Virus record (IMG/VR): IMGVR_UViG_3300032397_000005
Span: 41,444 to 105,443 of that record
Origin: a virus
Length of the DNA stretch: 64,000 nt
Direction: 5' to 3' (one strand)
In this document: one piece after another, positions 21,755-29,343 of the stretch
Position numbering within the stretch: the stretch's first letter is position 1
Layout: each line of letters opens with the position of its first letter
The notes under the pieces: generated by a model
What the model was told of the DNA's origin: nothing
The model's input: the letters and a program-made list of their open reading frames with translations, nothing else
Database searches by the model: none
Made by a program: the position numbers and the translations under genes

Positions 21755-22502
21755 GCGCGAGCTGCTTGACGCGCGGCGCGCGCGGTTCCGCGGGGATTGG
21801 TTCTTGCTTATATGTAGGCAACTGGAGTGACGCGTCAATCACCTTCCCACCCTCCTCCACCGGTTGCGTGATGCGGCGGAGGACGGCGCCAACCGTTCCC
21901 TGGAGGCGTTTCTGGGGATCCGCTAGGTATGCCTGGAGACCGGTCACCTCCTTTGATAGGTGAACCTGGAGCTCGGAGATGGACATCGAGCGGATGTCCA
22001 CGTGCCCGTGGATCTGGAGCTCCCGGGCGGCGCGCTTGATGACCCCCAGCTCCTGCCCGACCTTGATGATCTGCTCCAGGATGCTGGACCGGGCCTTGAT
22101 CGCGGTGGTGAGTGCGGCAAACTGCTTCGACCCGCGGAAGATCTCCGCCATGTCCTGCAGTTCCTTACAGCAGAGCATCTGCTGCTCCCGGTACTCCGCA
22201 AACAGCAGCGTGGAGTCCGCGGAGTCCCACATGCGCCGGTATTCGTCTCGGCTCGTGCGCTCCACGCTCATCAGGCGCTGCAGGCTCCAGCCGGTTTCCT
22301 GGAGGATCTGGTCACGAGACCACATCAAGGAAATACAGGCTCTGTACTGAGTGATGTCGCGTCTATCTCGGCGGATCTCCTGTGATTCCGTTAGGTCTTG
22401 GATACCAAACTTGGCTAGGTTCCTAGTTCTGGCCTTGGCGCCTGCGCACCCGGACGCGACGTCCGAGAGTTCGAGTTCCTTGGCGTTTGAGTGCTGTGAC
22501 AT
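21747..22502 (-). CDS. putative terminase small subunit / HTH packaging protein
   Basis: 251 aa, divergently transcribed from the large terminase. Residues ~55-80 (LMWSRDQILQETGWSLQRLM) fit an HTH, and residues ~125-165 (TTAIKARSSILEQIIKVGQE, then LGVIKR) fit the oligomerisation helix seen in small terminase-like proteins, where I-x-A-R-x-x-I-L-x-x-I-x-x-x-G is common. The location next to terL supports the call; the opposite orientation is atypical. Alternative: a DNA-binding regulator. Strong SD (GGAGGAGGG). Confidence 0.55.
   Translation of the reverse strand: MSQHSNAKELELSDVASGCAGAKARTRNLAKFGIQDLTESQEIRRDRRDITQYRACISLMWSRDQILQETGWSLQRLMSVERTSRDEYRRMWDSADSTLLFAEYREQQMLCCKELQDMAEIFRGSKQFAALTTAIKARSSILEQIIKVGQELGVIKRAARELQIHGHVDIRSMSISELQVHLSKEVTGLQAYLADPQKRLQGTVGAVLRRITQPVEEGGKVIDASLQLPTYKQEPIPAEPRAPRVKQLAPT
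21804..21821. promoter_or_regulatory. 18-bp near-palindrome, copy 3 (TTGCTTATATGTAGGCAA)
   Basis: Same length and TATATGTAGGC core as the copies at 12943 and 20469, with one arm mismatch. It falls inside the 3' end of the minus-strand gene, so its function is doubtful; recorded for the motif family. Confidence 0.35.
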
Positions 22503-22520
22503 CCGCTCCCTCCTCCCCCC

Positions 22521-22530
22521 ATCTTAGCAA
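22521..22530 (-). promoter_or_regulatory. extended -10 promoter of the minus-strand gene
   Basis: On the minus strand TGCTAAGAT is an extended -10 (TGn-TAAGAT) using the same hexamer as the island promoters. No good -35 is visible. The predicted start lies ~12 bases upstream of the ATG, leaving just enough room for GGAGGAGGG. The 107-base divergent gap to terL shows no clear rightward promoter, only a CGCTT/AAGCG hairpin at 22578-22593. Confidence 0.45.
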
Positions 22531-22609
22531 CTGTTCCGGTTGCGGACTAGGGTTCTCTGCGCTCATCTCACTGGGGACGCTTCAAACTAAGCGATAACTT
22601 TACGGTCAG

Positions 22610-24160
22610 GTGTCAAGATCTCATCATCAGATGTCGGCGGATGATCTCCGGCGGGAACTGGAGACGGTCTACCAATCTAAGGCGCACCTCCAGAGAAAGT
22701 TGATCCTGGAGGAGCGGAGGTTGGACGTCCTGGCGACGGTCCTGGGCTACGTTGTCCTGCCGTTTCACGCGCTCCTCATCGAGGCCAAGCGGCGGATGCC
22801 CGGTCCGTGGCGGTTGTACCTGGCTCCACGGGGGAGCGGGAAGTCTACGATCATCACGGTCGTGGACTCCGTTCTCCAACCCCTCCTCGATCCCAACGTG
22901 CGTATCCTCATCGGATCCCGCGTGAAGGATCAGAGCAAGGACATCCTGGCGGAGATCCAGGGTTGCTTTGCCGTGGACCGCTTCTGCGAGCTGTTCGGGG
23001 ACATTCGCGGTGAGAAGTGGGGGACCGGGGAGGCCACGGTCAAGACTCGAATGCGGCAGTTTAAGGAGCCAACGTGGTTGGCCGCGGGCGCCGACGGACC
23101 CGTCACCTCCAAGCACTTCGACGTCGTGAAGGCGGACGACCTGGTCGACGAGAAGAACAGCCGGACGGACGGGGAGCGGGACCGCATGTACACGTTCTTC
23201 TACAAGACGCTCGTCCCCACGCTGATGATGGTCCGGAAGGACGGGACGCCGGGGGAACTGGATCTCCTGGGGACGCGGTATCACCCCGACGACGTCTACG
23301 CCCGGGCGGAGGAAGTTGACCCCAAATTTCGAGGGAATGTCTGCGAGATCCCGGCGCTGGTGGATCCGGAGACCGGGGAGCGGGCCTCTGACGGCGTGTC
23401 GATCGTTCCGGAGCTTCTCCCAACCGAGGACCTGAAGTGCCTTCGCATCTCGATGGGGTCGGCACACTTCGACTCTCAGTACCAGCAGAGTACCAAGCGG
23501 TTGAAGGGGGACATCTTCCGGGATGACATGTTCTCCTACTATGACGAGTCTCCGGAGGATCTGATCAAGCGGTTGGAGCTCAAGGTCTGGAGCGCGTGTG
23601 ACCTGGCGATTGCGGAGGAGCAGGAGCAGGATGAGTACGCGGACGCCGTTATCGGGGTGGACGATCGGGACGGTGACACAAACCTCAGAATCTACCTGCT
23701 GGACCTCTACCACGGGCGGATCCCCTACTTGCTCCAGATTGGGAGGGCATCCTACATCTTCGATCGGTGGGACCCCATCAGGTTTGGAATCGAGGCCAAC
23801 GCGTTCCAGAAGAGCCGGCTTTACTCCGTGTACCGGGAGCTTGGTTCGGAGATTGGGGATCGGTGCGTGCCGGTTATGACGCTCACGGACAAGGTGACGC
23901 GGGCTTGGAAGTTGGCGGCTCGCTACGAGGCGGGGCGGGTTTTCCACCGCAAGGGATCCTTTCACCTCGAACTCGAGGACCAGCTATGCGGGTTCCCAAG
24001 GGGGAGGTTTGACGACATCTTCGACGCCGTGGATCTTGCCGTGACGCTTGGTTGCGTCACGCGTGCGAGGCGCAGCAGGAAGCGAAAGGTCGGGTTGTTC
24101 GGCGGGCAGAGATCGCGCCGGCAGGCCAATTTAACAATTACGTCAGGAGGAGTCAAGTGA
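22610..24160 (+). CDS. terL: terminase large subunit
   Basis: ATP-driven DNA packaging motor with a nuclease domain. Walker A is APRGSGKST (Lys78), Walker B HFDVVKADDLVD around residues 169-180, and the motor coupling region LLGTRYHPDD follows. The C-terminal nuclease begins with WSACDLAIAEE (Asp331), with VIGVDDRDGD downstream, then FGIEANAFQK. At 516 aa it has the usual two-domain length. GTG 22610 is used; ATG 22631 is an alternative and neither has a strong SD. Confidence 0.93.
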   Translation: MSRSHHQMSADDLRRELETVYQSKAHLQRKLILEERRLDVLATVLGYVVLPFHALLIEAKRRMPGPWRLYLAPRGSGKSTIITVVDSVLQPLLDPNVRILIGSRVKDQSKDILAEIQGCFAVDRFCELFGDIRGEKWGTGEATVKTRMRQFKEPTWLAAGADGPVTSKHFDVVKADDLVDEKNSRTDGERDRMYTFFYKTLVPTLMMVRKDGTPGELDLLGTRYHPDDVYARAEEVDPKFRGNVCEIPALVDPETGERASDGVSIVPELLPTEDLKCLRISMGSAHFDSQYQQSTKRLKGDIFRDDMFSYYDESPEDLIKRLELKVWSACDLAIAEEQEQDEYADAVIGVDDRDGDTNLRIYLLDLYHGRIPYLLQIGRASYIFDRWDPIRFGIEANAFQKSRLYSVYRELGSEIGDRCVPVMTLTDKVTRAWKLAARYEAGRVFHRKGSFHLELEDQLCGFPRGRFDDIFDAVDLAVTLGCVTRARRSRKRKVGLFGGQRSRRQANLTITSGGVK

Positions 24161-24666
24161 ACAACGACCTAGTGGAGCTCAAGAAGGCAATCAAGTCCGG
24201 GGGACGCCTCTCGGATGAGAACGTGCGGAAGCTTGCGCAGCTTCGGCGAAGCGCCAACGCGGACCGTACGTTCGTTCGGGTTGGGAAACTTGCCCTCCAG
24301 GAGGGGGAGGAGCTGATGGAGTTCGTCTGGACAATGATCTCCGCGGTTCAGACGGATCGCATCATCCTGGCGGACGGTTCCCTTGACGCCTGGTTGGAGG
24401 GGATCTTCGATGATCACATCATCGTTCGGGACGGGAACACCGGGCGGTTGTTCCGCGCGGACTTCGCGCGTGGGGCGGACGGTTCCATCGCGTTTGCGGA
24501 GCCGGTGGAGGTGCGCGTCCAGTTTGTCCCCATCTCACAACCGGGAGCTTCGGAGGGTGACGGGACGGTGAAGTCGGTGGAGAAGCGGGCGCCGGATCAG
24601 ATTGTTGAGATCAAGAAGGCGGAGTCGAAGTGGTCCTTCCTACCCGCGTCACTTCGGGGGAGGTGA
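24157..24666 (+). CDS. hypothetical head-region protein, 169 aa
   Basis: GTG 24157 follows CAGGAGG and overlaps the terL stop; longer upstream frames overlap terL. Residues ~85-125 read GIFDDHIIVRDGNTGRLFRA, then DGSIAFAEPVEVRV, a beta-hairpin pattern seen in small phage head-associated proteins. A charged helical tail follows. Function unassigned. Confidence 0.65.
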   Translation: MNNDLVELKKAIKSGGRLSDENVRKLAQLRRSANADRTFVRVGKLALQEGEELMEFVWTMISAVQTDRIILADGSLDAWLEGIFDDHIIVRDGNTGRLFRADFARGADGSIAFAEPVEVRVQFVPISQPGASEGDGTVKSVEKRAPDQIVEIKKAESKWSFLPASLRGR

Positions 24667-24670
24667 CCAA

Positions 24671-25069
24671 ATGGCGGCCGTGACCCCAGTTGGGCGCGTT
24701 CCAAGCGCGCCAAACCTGTCAATCTTCCGTGAGGTGTCCGCAAACGACGCGGCGCTCCCCACCGCGAAGAAGGCGGGTCTGAACTGCTCGGAGTTCGATG
24801 AGATCGTCGTGGTTGCCACCCCGGTGGCGCCGTGCACCGGGGCGAACGTCGAGCCGCACTTCTGGTCCGAGGCGCTGTCCGGGACCCCAAATGGGGGTTT
24901 TGTTCCGGAGGCCACGCCCGTGATCTTCGCGATGGGAACCGGGGGGCGCAAGATCTTCCGCGTGGCGCATGCGGAGTCCGTCTTCTTCGAGGTGACGGCA
25001 ATCGCCGGGGGTGGGGGTTCGGTCCGTCTCGAGGTATATGGCGTCCCAATCTACGGGAAGGTGGGCTAG
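24671..25069 (+). CDS. hypothetical virion-type protein, 132 aa
   Basis: Start at ATG 24671 with GGGAGGTGA upstream. Beta-rich: GLNCSEFDEIVVVATPVAPC, VIFAMGTGGRKIFRV, then FFEVTAIAGGGGSVRLEVYG. Its position between terminase and portal and its compact beta fold suggest a capsid-associated or decoration protein, by context only. Confidence 0.6.
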   Translation: MAAVTPVGRVPSAPNLSIFREVSANDAALPTAKKAGLNCSEFDEIVVVATPVAPCTGANVEPHFWSEALSGTPNGGFVPEATPVIFAMGTGGRKIFRVAHAESVFFEVTAIAGGGGSVRLEVYGVPIYGKVG

Positions 25070-27154
25070 ATGAGCGAGCGTCAAGCGGCGGAGGTCCAGA
25101 TCCAGCGCGACTTCGCGGACAACCCTACCGTCGCGGAGATCAAGAAGCGCAACGTGAACGTGTTGCGGGCCACCGTCCTTGGCTTGGCGCGGATCCGGGA
25201 GGAGAAGCTTTCCCGGCAGAGGGAGGCGGATAGACCCGCGTCCGGGACCGGGACCTCCGCTGGGGAGAGCAAGGCGCTACTGAACGACCCCATCTCGGTC
25301 CTCATGCAGAGCGGTCAGGTGGTTGCTCCACCGTTCGACCTCCTCACCCTGGCGGTGATGCCGGAGAACAGTACGGAACTCGGCCCTTGCATCGACGCGA
25401 TGGCCGTGAACGTGGAGGGGTTTGGCTGGCGGCTCGAGTCCCGCGTTCCGGTCAACGAGCGGACGCCGGTGGAGGTTCTCCAGATTCTGGAGGAGGAGCA
25501 GGTCATAGCGGAGAACTTCTTCAGCAACTGCTGCCCGGACGGGGAGTCCCTCGAGGACCTCCGGGATAAGCTTCGGCGGGACCTGGAGGCCACCGGGAAC
25601 TGCTACGTGGAGTTCGTGGAGGTTCCGGGGACGGGACGCCTGGACGGGTTGAATCACCTCCCCTCGTGGACGATGCGTATTGGGCGCGTGGAGCAGGAGT
25701 CCACGGAGTACGTGGACCTGGGCGTGGAGAAGATGGTCCGCTTCGTGGAGCTCCCTCCGGAGCCGAAGGAGTCGACGGAAGTACCTGAACTCGCTGACGA
25801 GGAATTCTCTGCGGATGAGGATGGGATCTCCGGACCTCCGCTGAGGCACGTTCAGGAGGCGGAGGGGGAGCCGATCCGAATCCAGAAGCAGTCGACCTTC
25901 GAGACGCAGGTCACCTACGAGCTGCGGGAGCAGGTGCGCTTCAAGCGGTTTCGTCGGTACGTCCAGCTGCGGGAACGTCAGGTCATCTGGTTCAAGGAAC
26001 TGGGGGATCCGCGCCTCATATCCAACCGAGACGGGCACGTGGTGACGCGTGAGGAGCTCCTGAGGGAGGAGAACGGCGGGGAGCAGCTTCAGCGGTTCAC
26101 GCTCCTCGGGGACCGCGTGACGGTTGCGCTCGGGATTCGGGGTTTTCCGGTCCGGGACGCGGCCAACCCGGTTCGTCATAAGCGACTCTACTCCACGCGC
26201 TCGCCCTACGGGCTCCCGCGGTACACCGGGCACCTGTTCTCCATCTTCGGTTCCCGGGCGGCGGAGGAGATCAACTTCACGACGTTCAAGAACAACAACG
26301 TTCCCTCTATGGTCATCACGGTGTCCAACGGGAAGATGGACGACGAGTCCGTCGAGCGGATCGAGGAGTTCGTGGAGGCCACGATTGCGGGGGATGACAA
26401 TTACAGCAAGTTCCTACTCTTGGAGGCGGAGCCGGTTCTGGAGGGGATGCGGGACCCGGGGTCGATGCGCATCGACGTCAAGCCGCTTACGTCTGAGCAG
26501 CACACGGACGCGATGTTCGTCAACTACCAGAACTCGAACGATGAGCGCGTTCGGCGGGCCTGGCGATTCCCACCCATCTTCGTCGGGAAGTCGGATGACT
26601 TCACGGGCAAGACGATCGAGGCCAGCCGGAAGCTCGCGGACGAGCAGGTCTTCGGGCCGGAGCGGGGGAAGGTGGACCGCTTCTTGACCCGGGACGTCCT
26701 GCTCCGAATCGGGGTGGTCTGGAGCGTGTTCCGGTCCAACTCCCCGAACGTGACGGAGAACGCGGACCTGGTCAAGCTCCTGGCTCAGGGCGAGAAGACG
26801 GGCGGGCTCACACCGCGCATTGCGCGGAGACTCATCGGGCGGATCGTGAACGAGGATCTGGGGGAGATTGACACGGATCTCCTCCCTCCGGATCAGCCGT
26901 TCTCCCTGACGTTGGCGGCCATCATGAAGACAAACTCGGCCACCGAGGCTCCCGGGGGCGGGGAACCGACGAGTCAGGGGCGGGCGGGGTTACAGGTTGC
27001 CGGTCCACCGAAGGAGTCCATCGCGGAGAGTGCGGACGACGGTGAGGTGTTCTCGTCCCTGGCGGGGATGATCCGCGCGGAGGCGGCCATGCGCTTTGGG
27101 GGGTTTGTCCCGCCCGCGCTGAAGGACGAGCCGGAGGAAGTGGAGCCGGACTGA
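25070..27154 (+). CDS. phage portal protein
   Basis: Dodecameric portal at the DNA-entry vertex. The order after terminase and typical motifs support it: VAPPFDLLTLAVMPENSTEL, TGNCYVEFVEVPGTGRLDGL (portal wing), YGLPRYTGHLFSIFGSRAAE, FTTFKNNNVPSMVITVSNGK, and RRAWRFPPIFVGKSDDFTGK near the C terminus, the usual PBSX/HK97-type portal layout. At 694 aa it is longer than the ~450-550 aa norm, with an acidic insertion around residues 215-290 and a low-complexity C-terminal tail. Confidence 0.92.
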   Translation: MSERQAAEVQIQRDFADNPTVAEIKKRNVNVLRATVLGLARIREEKLSRQREADRPASGTGTSAGESKALLNDPISVLMQSGQVVAPPFDLLTLAVMPENSTELGPCIDAMAVNVEGFGWRLESRVPVNERTPVEVLQILEEEQVIAENFFSNCCPDGESLEDLRDKLRRDLEATGNCYVEFVEVPGTGRLDGLNHLPSWTMRIGRVEQESTEYVDLGVEKMVRFVELPPEPKESTEVPELADEEFSADEDGISGPPLRHVQEAEGEPIRIQKQSTFETQVTYELREQVRFKRFRRYVQLRERQVIWFKELGDPRLISNRDGHVVTREELLREENGGEQLQRFTLLGDRVTVALGIRGFPVRDAANPVRHKRLYSTRSPYGLPRYTGHLFSIFGSRAAEEINFTTFKNNNVPSMVITVSNGKMDDESVERIEEFVEATIAGDDNYSKFLLLEAEPVLEGMRDPGSMRIDVKPLTSEQHTDAMFVNYQNSNDERVRRAWRFPPIFVGKSDDFTGKTIEASRKLADEQVFGPERGKVDRFLTRDVLLRIGVVWSVFRSNSPNVTENADLVKLLAQGEKTGGLTPRIARRLIGRIVNEDLGEIDTDLLPPDQPFSLTLAAIMKTNSATEAPGGGEPTSQGRAGLQVAGPPKESIAESADDGEVFSSLAGMIRAEAAMRFGGFVPPALKDEPEEVEPD

Positions 27155-27155
27155 C

Positions 27156-29333
27156 TTGGACCTCGACAGCAAGACAGCCACCGGAATCACGCCGGAGTTC
27201 CTGGCGGAGCTCTCCCACGGGGAGTTGATCTTCCTGGCGGACGTCGTGTCTGAGCGGACGCTGGAGCCGGTCCTCCGGGAGGACGAGCGGGATCGCGCCC
27301 TGGAGACGGAGCTGGCGGAGGGGTTGGACGCGGACTGGACGGCGGACTACGAGCCGGCGTCGGAGGCGGCGCTTGCGGACCTCCCGGAGGCGGACGTGTC
27401 CGTTGAGGAGGTGGACGCGGCGCTCGGGAGGATTGGGGCCAGTCTAGACAAGCGGGACACGTCCGGAGCGCGGAAGTTGTTGCTTGGGGCGTTGACCGCG
27501 GTGGCCCTCCTGGCGCGCGGGCGGACCCGGGACCGGGTCCGCGTAAAGGACCCCAAGGCGGCGGCGCAGGTCTCCACTTCCCTCTCCCAGGCGGACAAGG
27601 GGGCGATTGAGGCAACTACCAAGGCGCAGCTCTGGTGGATCGGGGACCTCTGGGGGCAGCACCTCTCCCGGGTGATCCTGGAGACGGTTCGCCGGGAGGC
27701 GTTGGTCCGCGGGCTGGGGCGCGCGGACGTGGGGAAGGTCATGGACGGCGTCATCAACGCAAAGGTCCCGGCGGCCTTTGTTCCGGATACCTGGAGGGGG
27801 AGCAAGGAGGGGTACTTCCGGATGCTCTCCGGGACGGTCAGGTGCCGTGAGAGTACGTCCAGCGCCCTGTACTCCCTCCGGGAAGCGGGGTTCTCCCGGT
27901 ACAGGTTCGAGGCGGTCATGGATGAACGCACCTCGGACGTCTGCTTTCGCGCGGGGACGCGGGTGTTCTGCGCGGACGGGGAGCGGGACATCTCGGAGGT
28001 CCGGGTTGGAGACACCGTTATTTCCGGGCTTGGAGCGCGGAGGAGGGTGCTCAGGACCTGGTTGAATGAAGCGGAGGACTGGAGGGTCATAACGCTGACG
28101 TCCGGTCGTACGGTTACGGTAACCTCCAATCATCGGTTCCTCACGGTCCGCGGGTGGCGCCGCGCGGGGGACCTGGAGATTGGAGAGGACCTTGCCGCGC
28201 AGGAAGCACGTCCTGAAGAAACTTGCCGGGGTCTGCGAGCACTGCGGGAAGACGTTCCCCTACACCCCGTCGAAGACCAAGCCGGTCCGGAAGTTCTGCG
28301 GGCTTGCATGCTACCACGCCCGCAAGGGCGCGGAGAAGCGGGTCGAGCGAAAGTGCCTTCAGTGCGGGGAGACCTTCCACCCGTACCGGACTCACGCGGA
28401 GCAAGGGCGGGGACTGACCTGCAGCACCGTATGCCGCCGGAGGTTCTTCCGTCGGGGGCTCCCGCCGGAGGCGCTCGACCGGATCTGCGAGACGTGCGGG
28501 AAGACGTTCAGGGTCCGGCCGCTGGAGCACCTTACCGGGAAGGCGCGTCGACACTGCTCCAACGAGTGCCGGAAGCGGCGCGGATTGATCGTCTGCGAGA
28601 CCTGCGGGGTAGAGTTCGAGGCAAAGCTGACGAGCGGAGGGATTCCAAGGCGCTTCTGCTCCCGTCACTGCTACCACTCCCGGAGGACCGCAACGCGGCC
28701 GGAGGTGTTCGTTCGAGCGGTCCTCGAGGAGGCGGGTCTGGAGTTCCGCGCGGAGGAGCCGCTGGGGAGTCTTTTCCTAGACTTCTTTGTTCCGGCGCTC
28801 TCCTTGGGGATCGAGGTGGACGGGACGTACTGGCACTCTCGGGAGAACTCACGGGAGCGGGATTATGCCAAGGAGGAGGCGGTGCGGCGGGTCGGGATTC
28901 GACTCCTGCGGATCTCGGAGGAGAACACCCAGGCGCCGGACGCGGAGAAGCGGGTCCTGCGGAGTATCTTGCGCGCGCTGTTGGAACCGTCCGCGTTGTC
29001 TCAAATGCTCCGCTCCGCGTCGTAGACTTCTCCTACAACCTCTCAGTGGACGGTGACCCGACCTATGTAGTCGAGGGGGTGATTGTCCATAACTGCCGGG
29101 AACTTCACGACCGCGTGTTCGTCGTTAACGACGGCATCGACCTGATGGAGCGGGTGAACGTGGCGGACAACCCGGACGCGGTGAAGGACCTGGCCGGGTG
29201 GCGAACCGCGGACGACGTTCGCGGGATCATCGGGAAGCAAGATGCGGAGGGGGCCAGGAAGTCCCTGACGGAGTCCGGGATCATCTGGCCTCCACTCCAC
29301 GCCAACTGCCGGAGCGTCATCACGCCGGACTGA
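27156..29333 (+). CDS. MuF-like minor head protein interrupted by an intein
   Basis: The exteins together (about 341 aa) form a Mu gpF/SPP1 gp7-type head protein: FEAVMDERTSDV joined to CRELHDRVFVVNDGIDLMER and ending WPPLHANCRSVITPD. These match the MuF core D-E-R-T-x-x-x-C-R...L-H and P-x-H-x-N-C-R-S. The intein (27942-29093) sits exactly before the conserved Cys of DVC. Starts at TTG 27156. The N-terminal ~200 residues are acidic and helical. Without splicing the head domain would be disrupted, so splicing is presumably essential for virion assembly. Confidence 0.88.
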   Translation: MDLDSKTATGITPEFLAELSHGELIFLADVVSERTLEPVLREDERDRALETELAEGLDADWTADYEPASEAALADLPEADVSVEEVDAALGRIGASLDKRDTSGARKLLLGALTAVALLARGRTRDRVRVKDPKAAAQVSTSLSQADKGAIEATTKAQLWWIGDLWGQHLSRVILETVRREALVRGLGRADVGKVMDGVINAKVPAAFVPDTWRGSKEGYFRMLSGTVRCRESTSSALYSLREAGFSRYRFEAVMDERTSDVCFRAGTRVFCADGERDISEVRVGDTVISGLGARRRVLRTWLNEAEDWRVITLTSGRTVTVTSNHRFLTVRGWRRAGDLEIGEDLAAQEARPEETCRGLRALREDVPLHPVEDQAGPEVLRACMLPRPQGRGEAGRAKVPSVRGDLPPVPDSRGARAGTDLQHRMPPEVLPSGAPAGGARPDLRDVREDVQGPAAGAPYREGASTLLQRVPEAARIDRLRDLRGRVRGKADERRDSKALLLPSLLPLPEDRNAAGGVRSSGPRGGGSGVPRGGAAGESFPRLLCSGALLGDRGGRDVLALSGELTGAGLCQGGGGAAGRDSTPADLGGEHPGAGRGEAGPAEYLARAVGTVRVVSNAPLRVVDFSYNLSVDGDPTYVVEGVIVHNCRELHDRVFVVNDGIDLMERVNVADNPDAVKDLAGWRTADDVRGIIGKQDAEGARKSLTESGIIWPPLHANCRSVITPD
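27942..29093 (+). mobile_element. intein in the MuF-like head protein
   Basis: Begins with Cys in CFRAGTRVFCADGERDISEV (block A), has GRTVTVTSNHRFLT as block B, WRRAGDLEIGEDLA after it, and ends LRVVDFSYNLSVDG...VVEGVIVHN (blocks F/G: terminal His-Asn) directly before extein Cys. The splicing residues Cys1, block B His, penultimate His and terminal Asn, plus the +1 Cys, are all present. Length is 384 codons. The central ~260 codons in this frame are low-complexity Arg/Gly/Pro; the real information there is in the +1 frame (28180-29025). Confidence 0.9.
28180..29025 (+). CDS. zinc-finger Vsr-like (EDxHD) homing endonuclease, out of frame within the intein
   Basis: 281-aa frame, +1 relative to the intein. 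Four successive zinc fingers of the form C-x2-C-G-x-x-F...C-x3-4-C occupy residues ~18-165 (CEHCGKTF, CLQCGETF, CETCGKTF, CETCGVEF). They are followed by a PD-(D/E)xK/Vsr-like nuclease: LGSLFLDFFVPALSLGIEVD, GTYWHS, ERDYAKEEAVRRVGIRLLRI. The E-x-D...H...D set fits the EDxHD homing endonucleases. The only starts are TTG 28180 or TTG 28192, with weak SDs. It would spread the intein by cutting inteinless MuF genes. Confidence 0.85.
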   Translation: MERTLPRRKHVLKKLAGVCEHCGKTFPYTPSKTKPVRKFCGLACYHARKGAEKRVERKCLQCGETFHPYRTHAEQGRGLTCSTVCRRRFFRRGLPPEALDRICETCGKTFRVRPLEHLTGKARRHCSNECRKRRGLIVCETCGVEFEAKLTSGGIPRRFCSRHCYHSRRTATRPEVFVRAVLEEAGLEFRAEEPLGSLFLDFFVPALSLGIEVDGTYWHSRENSRERDYAKEEAVRRVGIRLLRISEENTQAPDAEKRVLRSILRALLEPSALSQMLRSAS

Positions 29334-29343
29334 GGAGGAGTAC

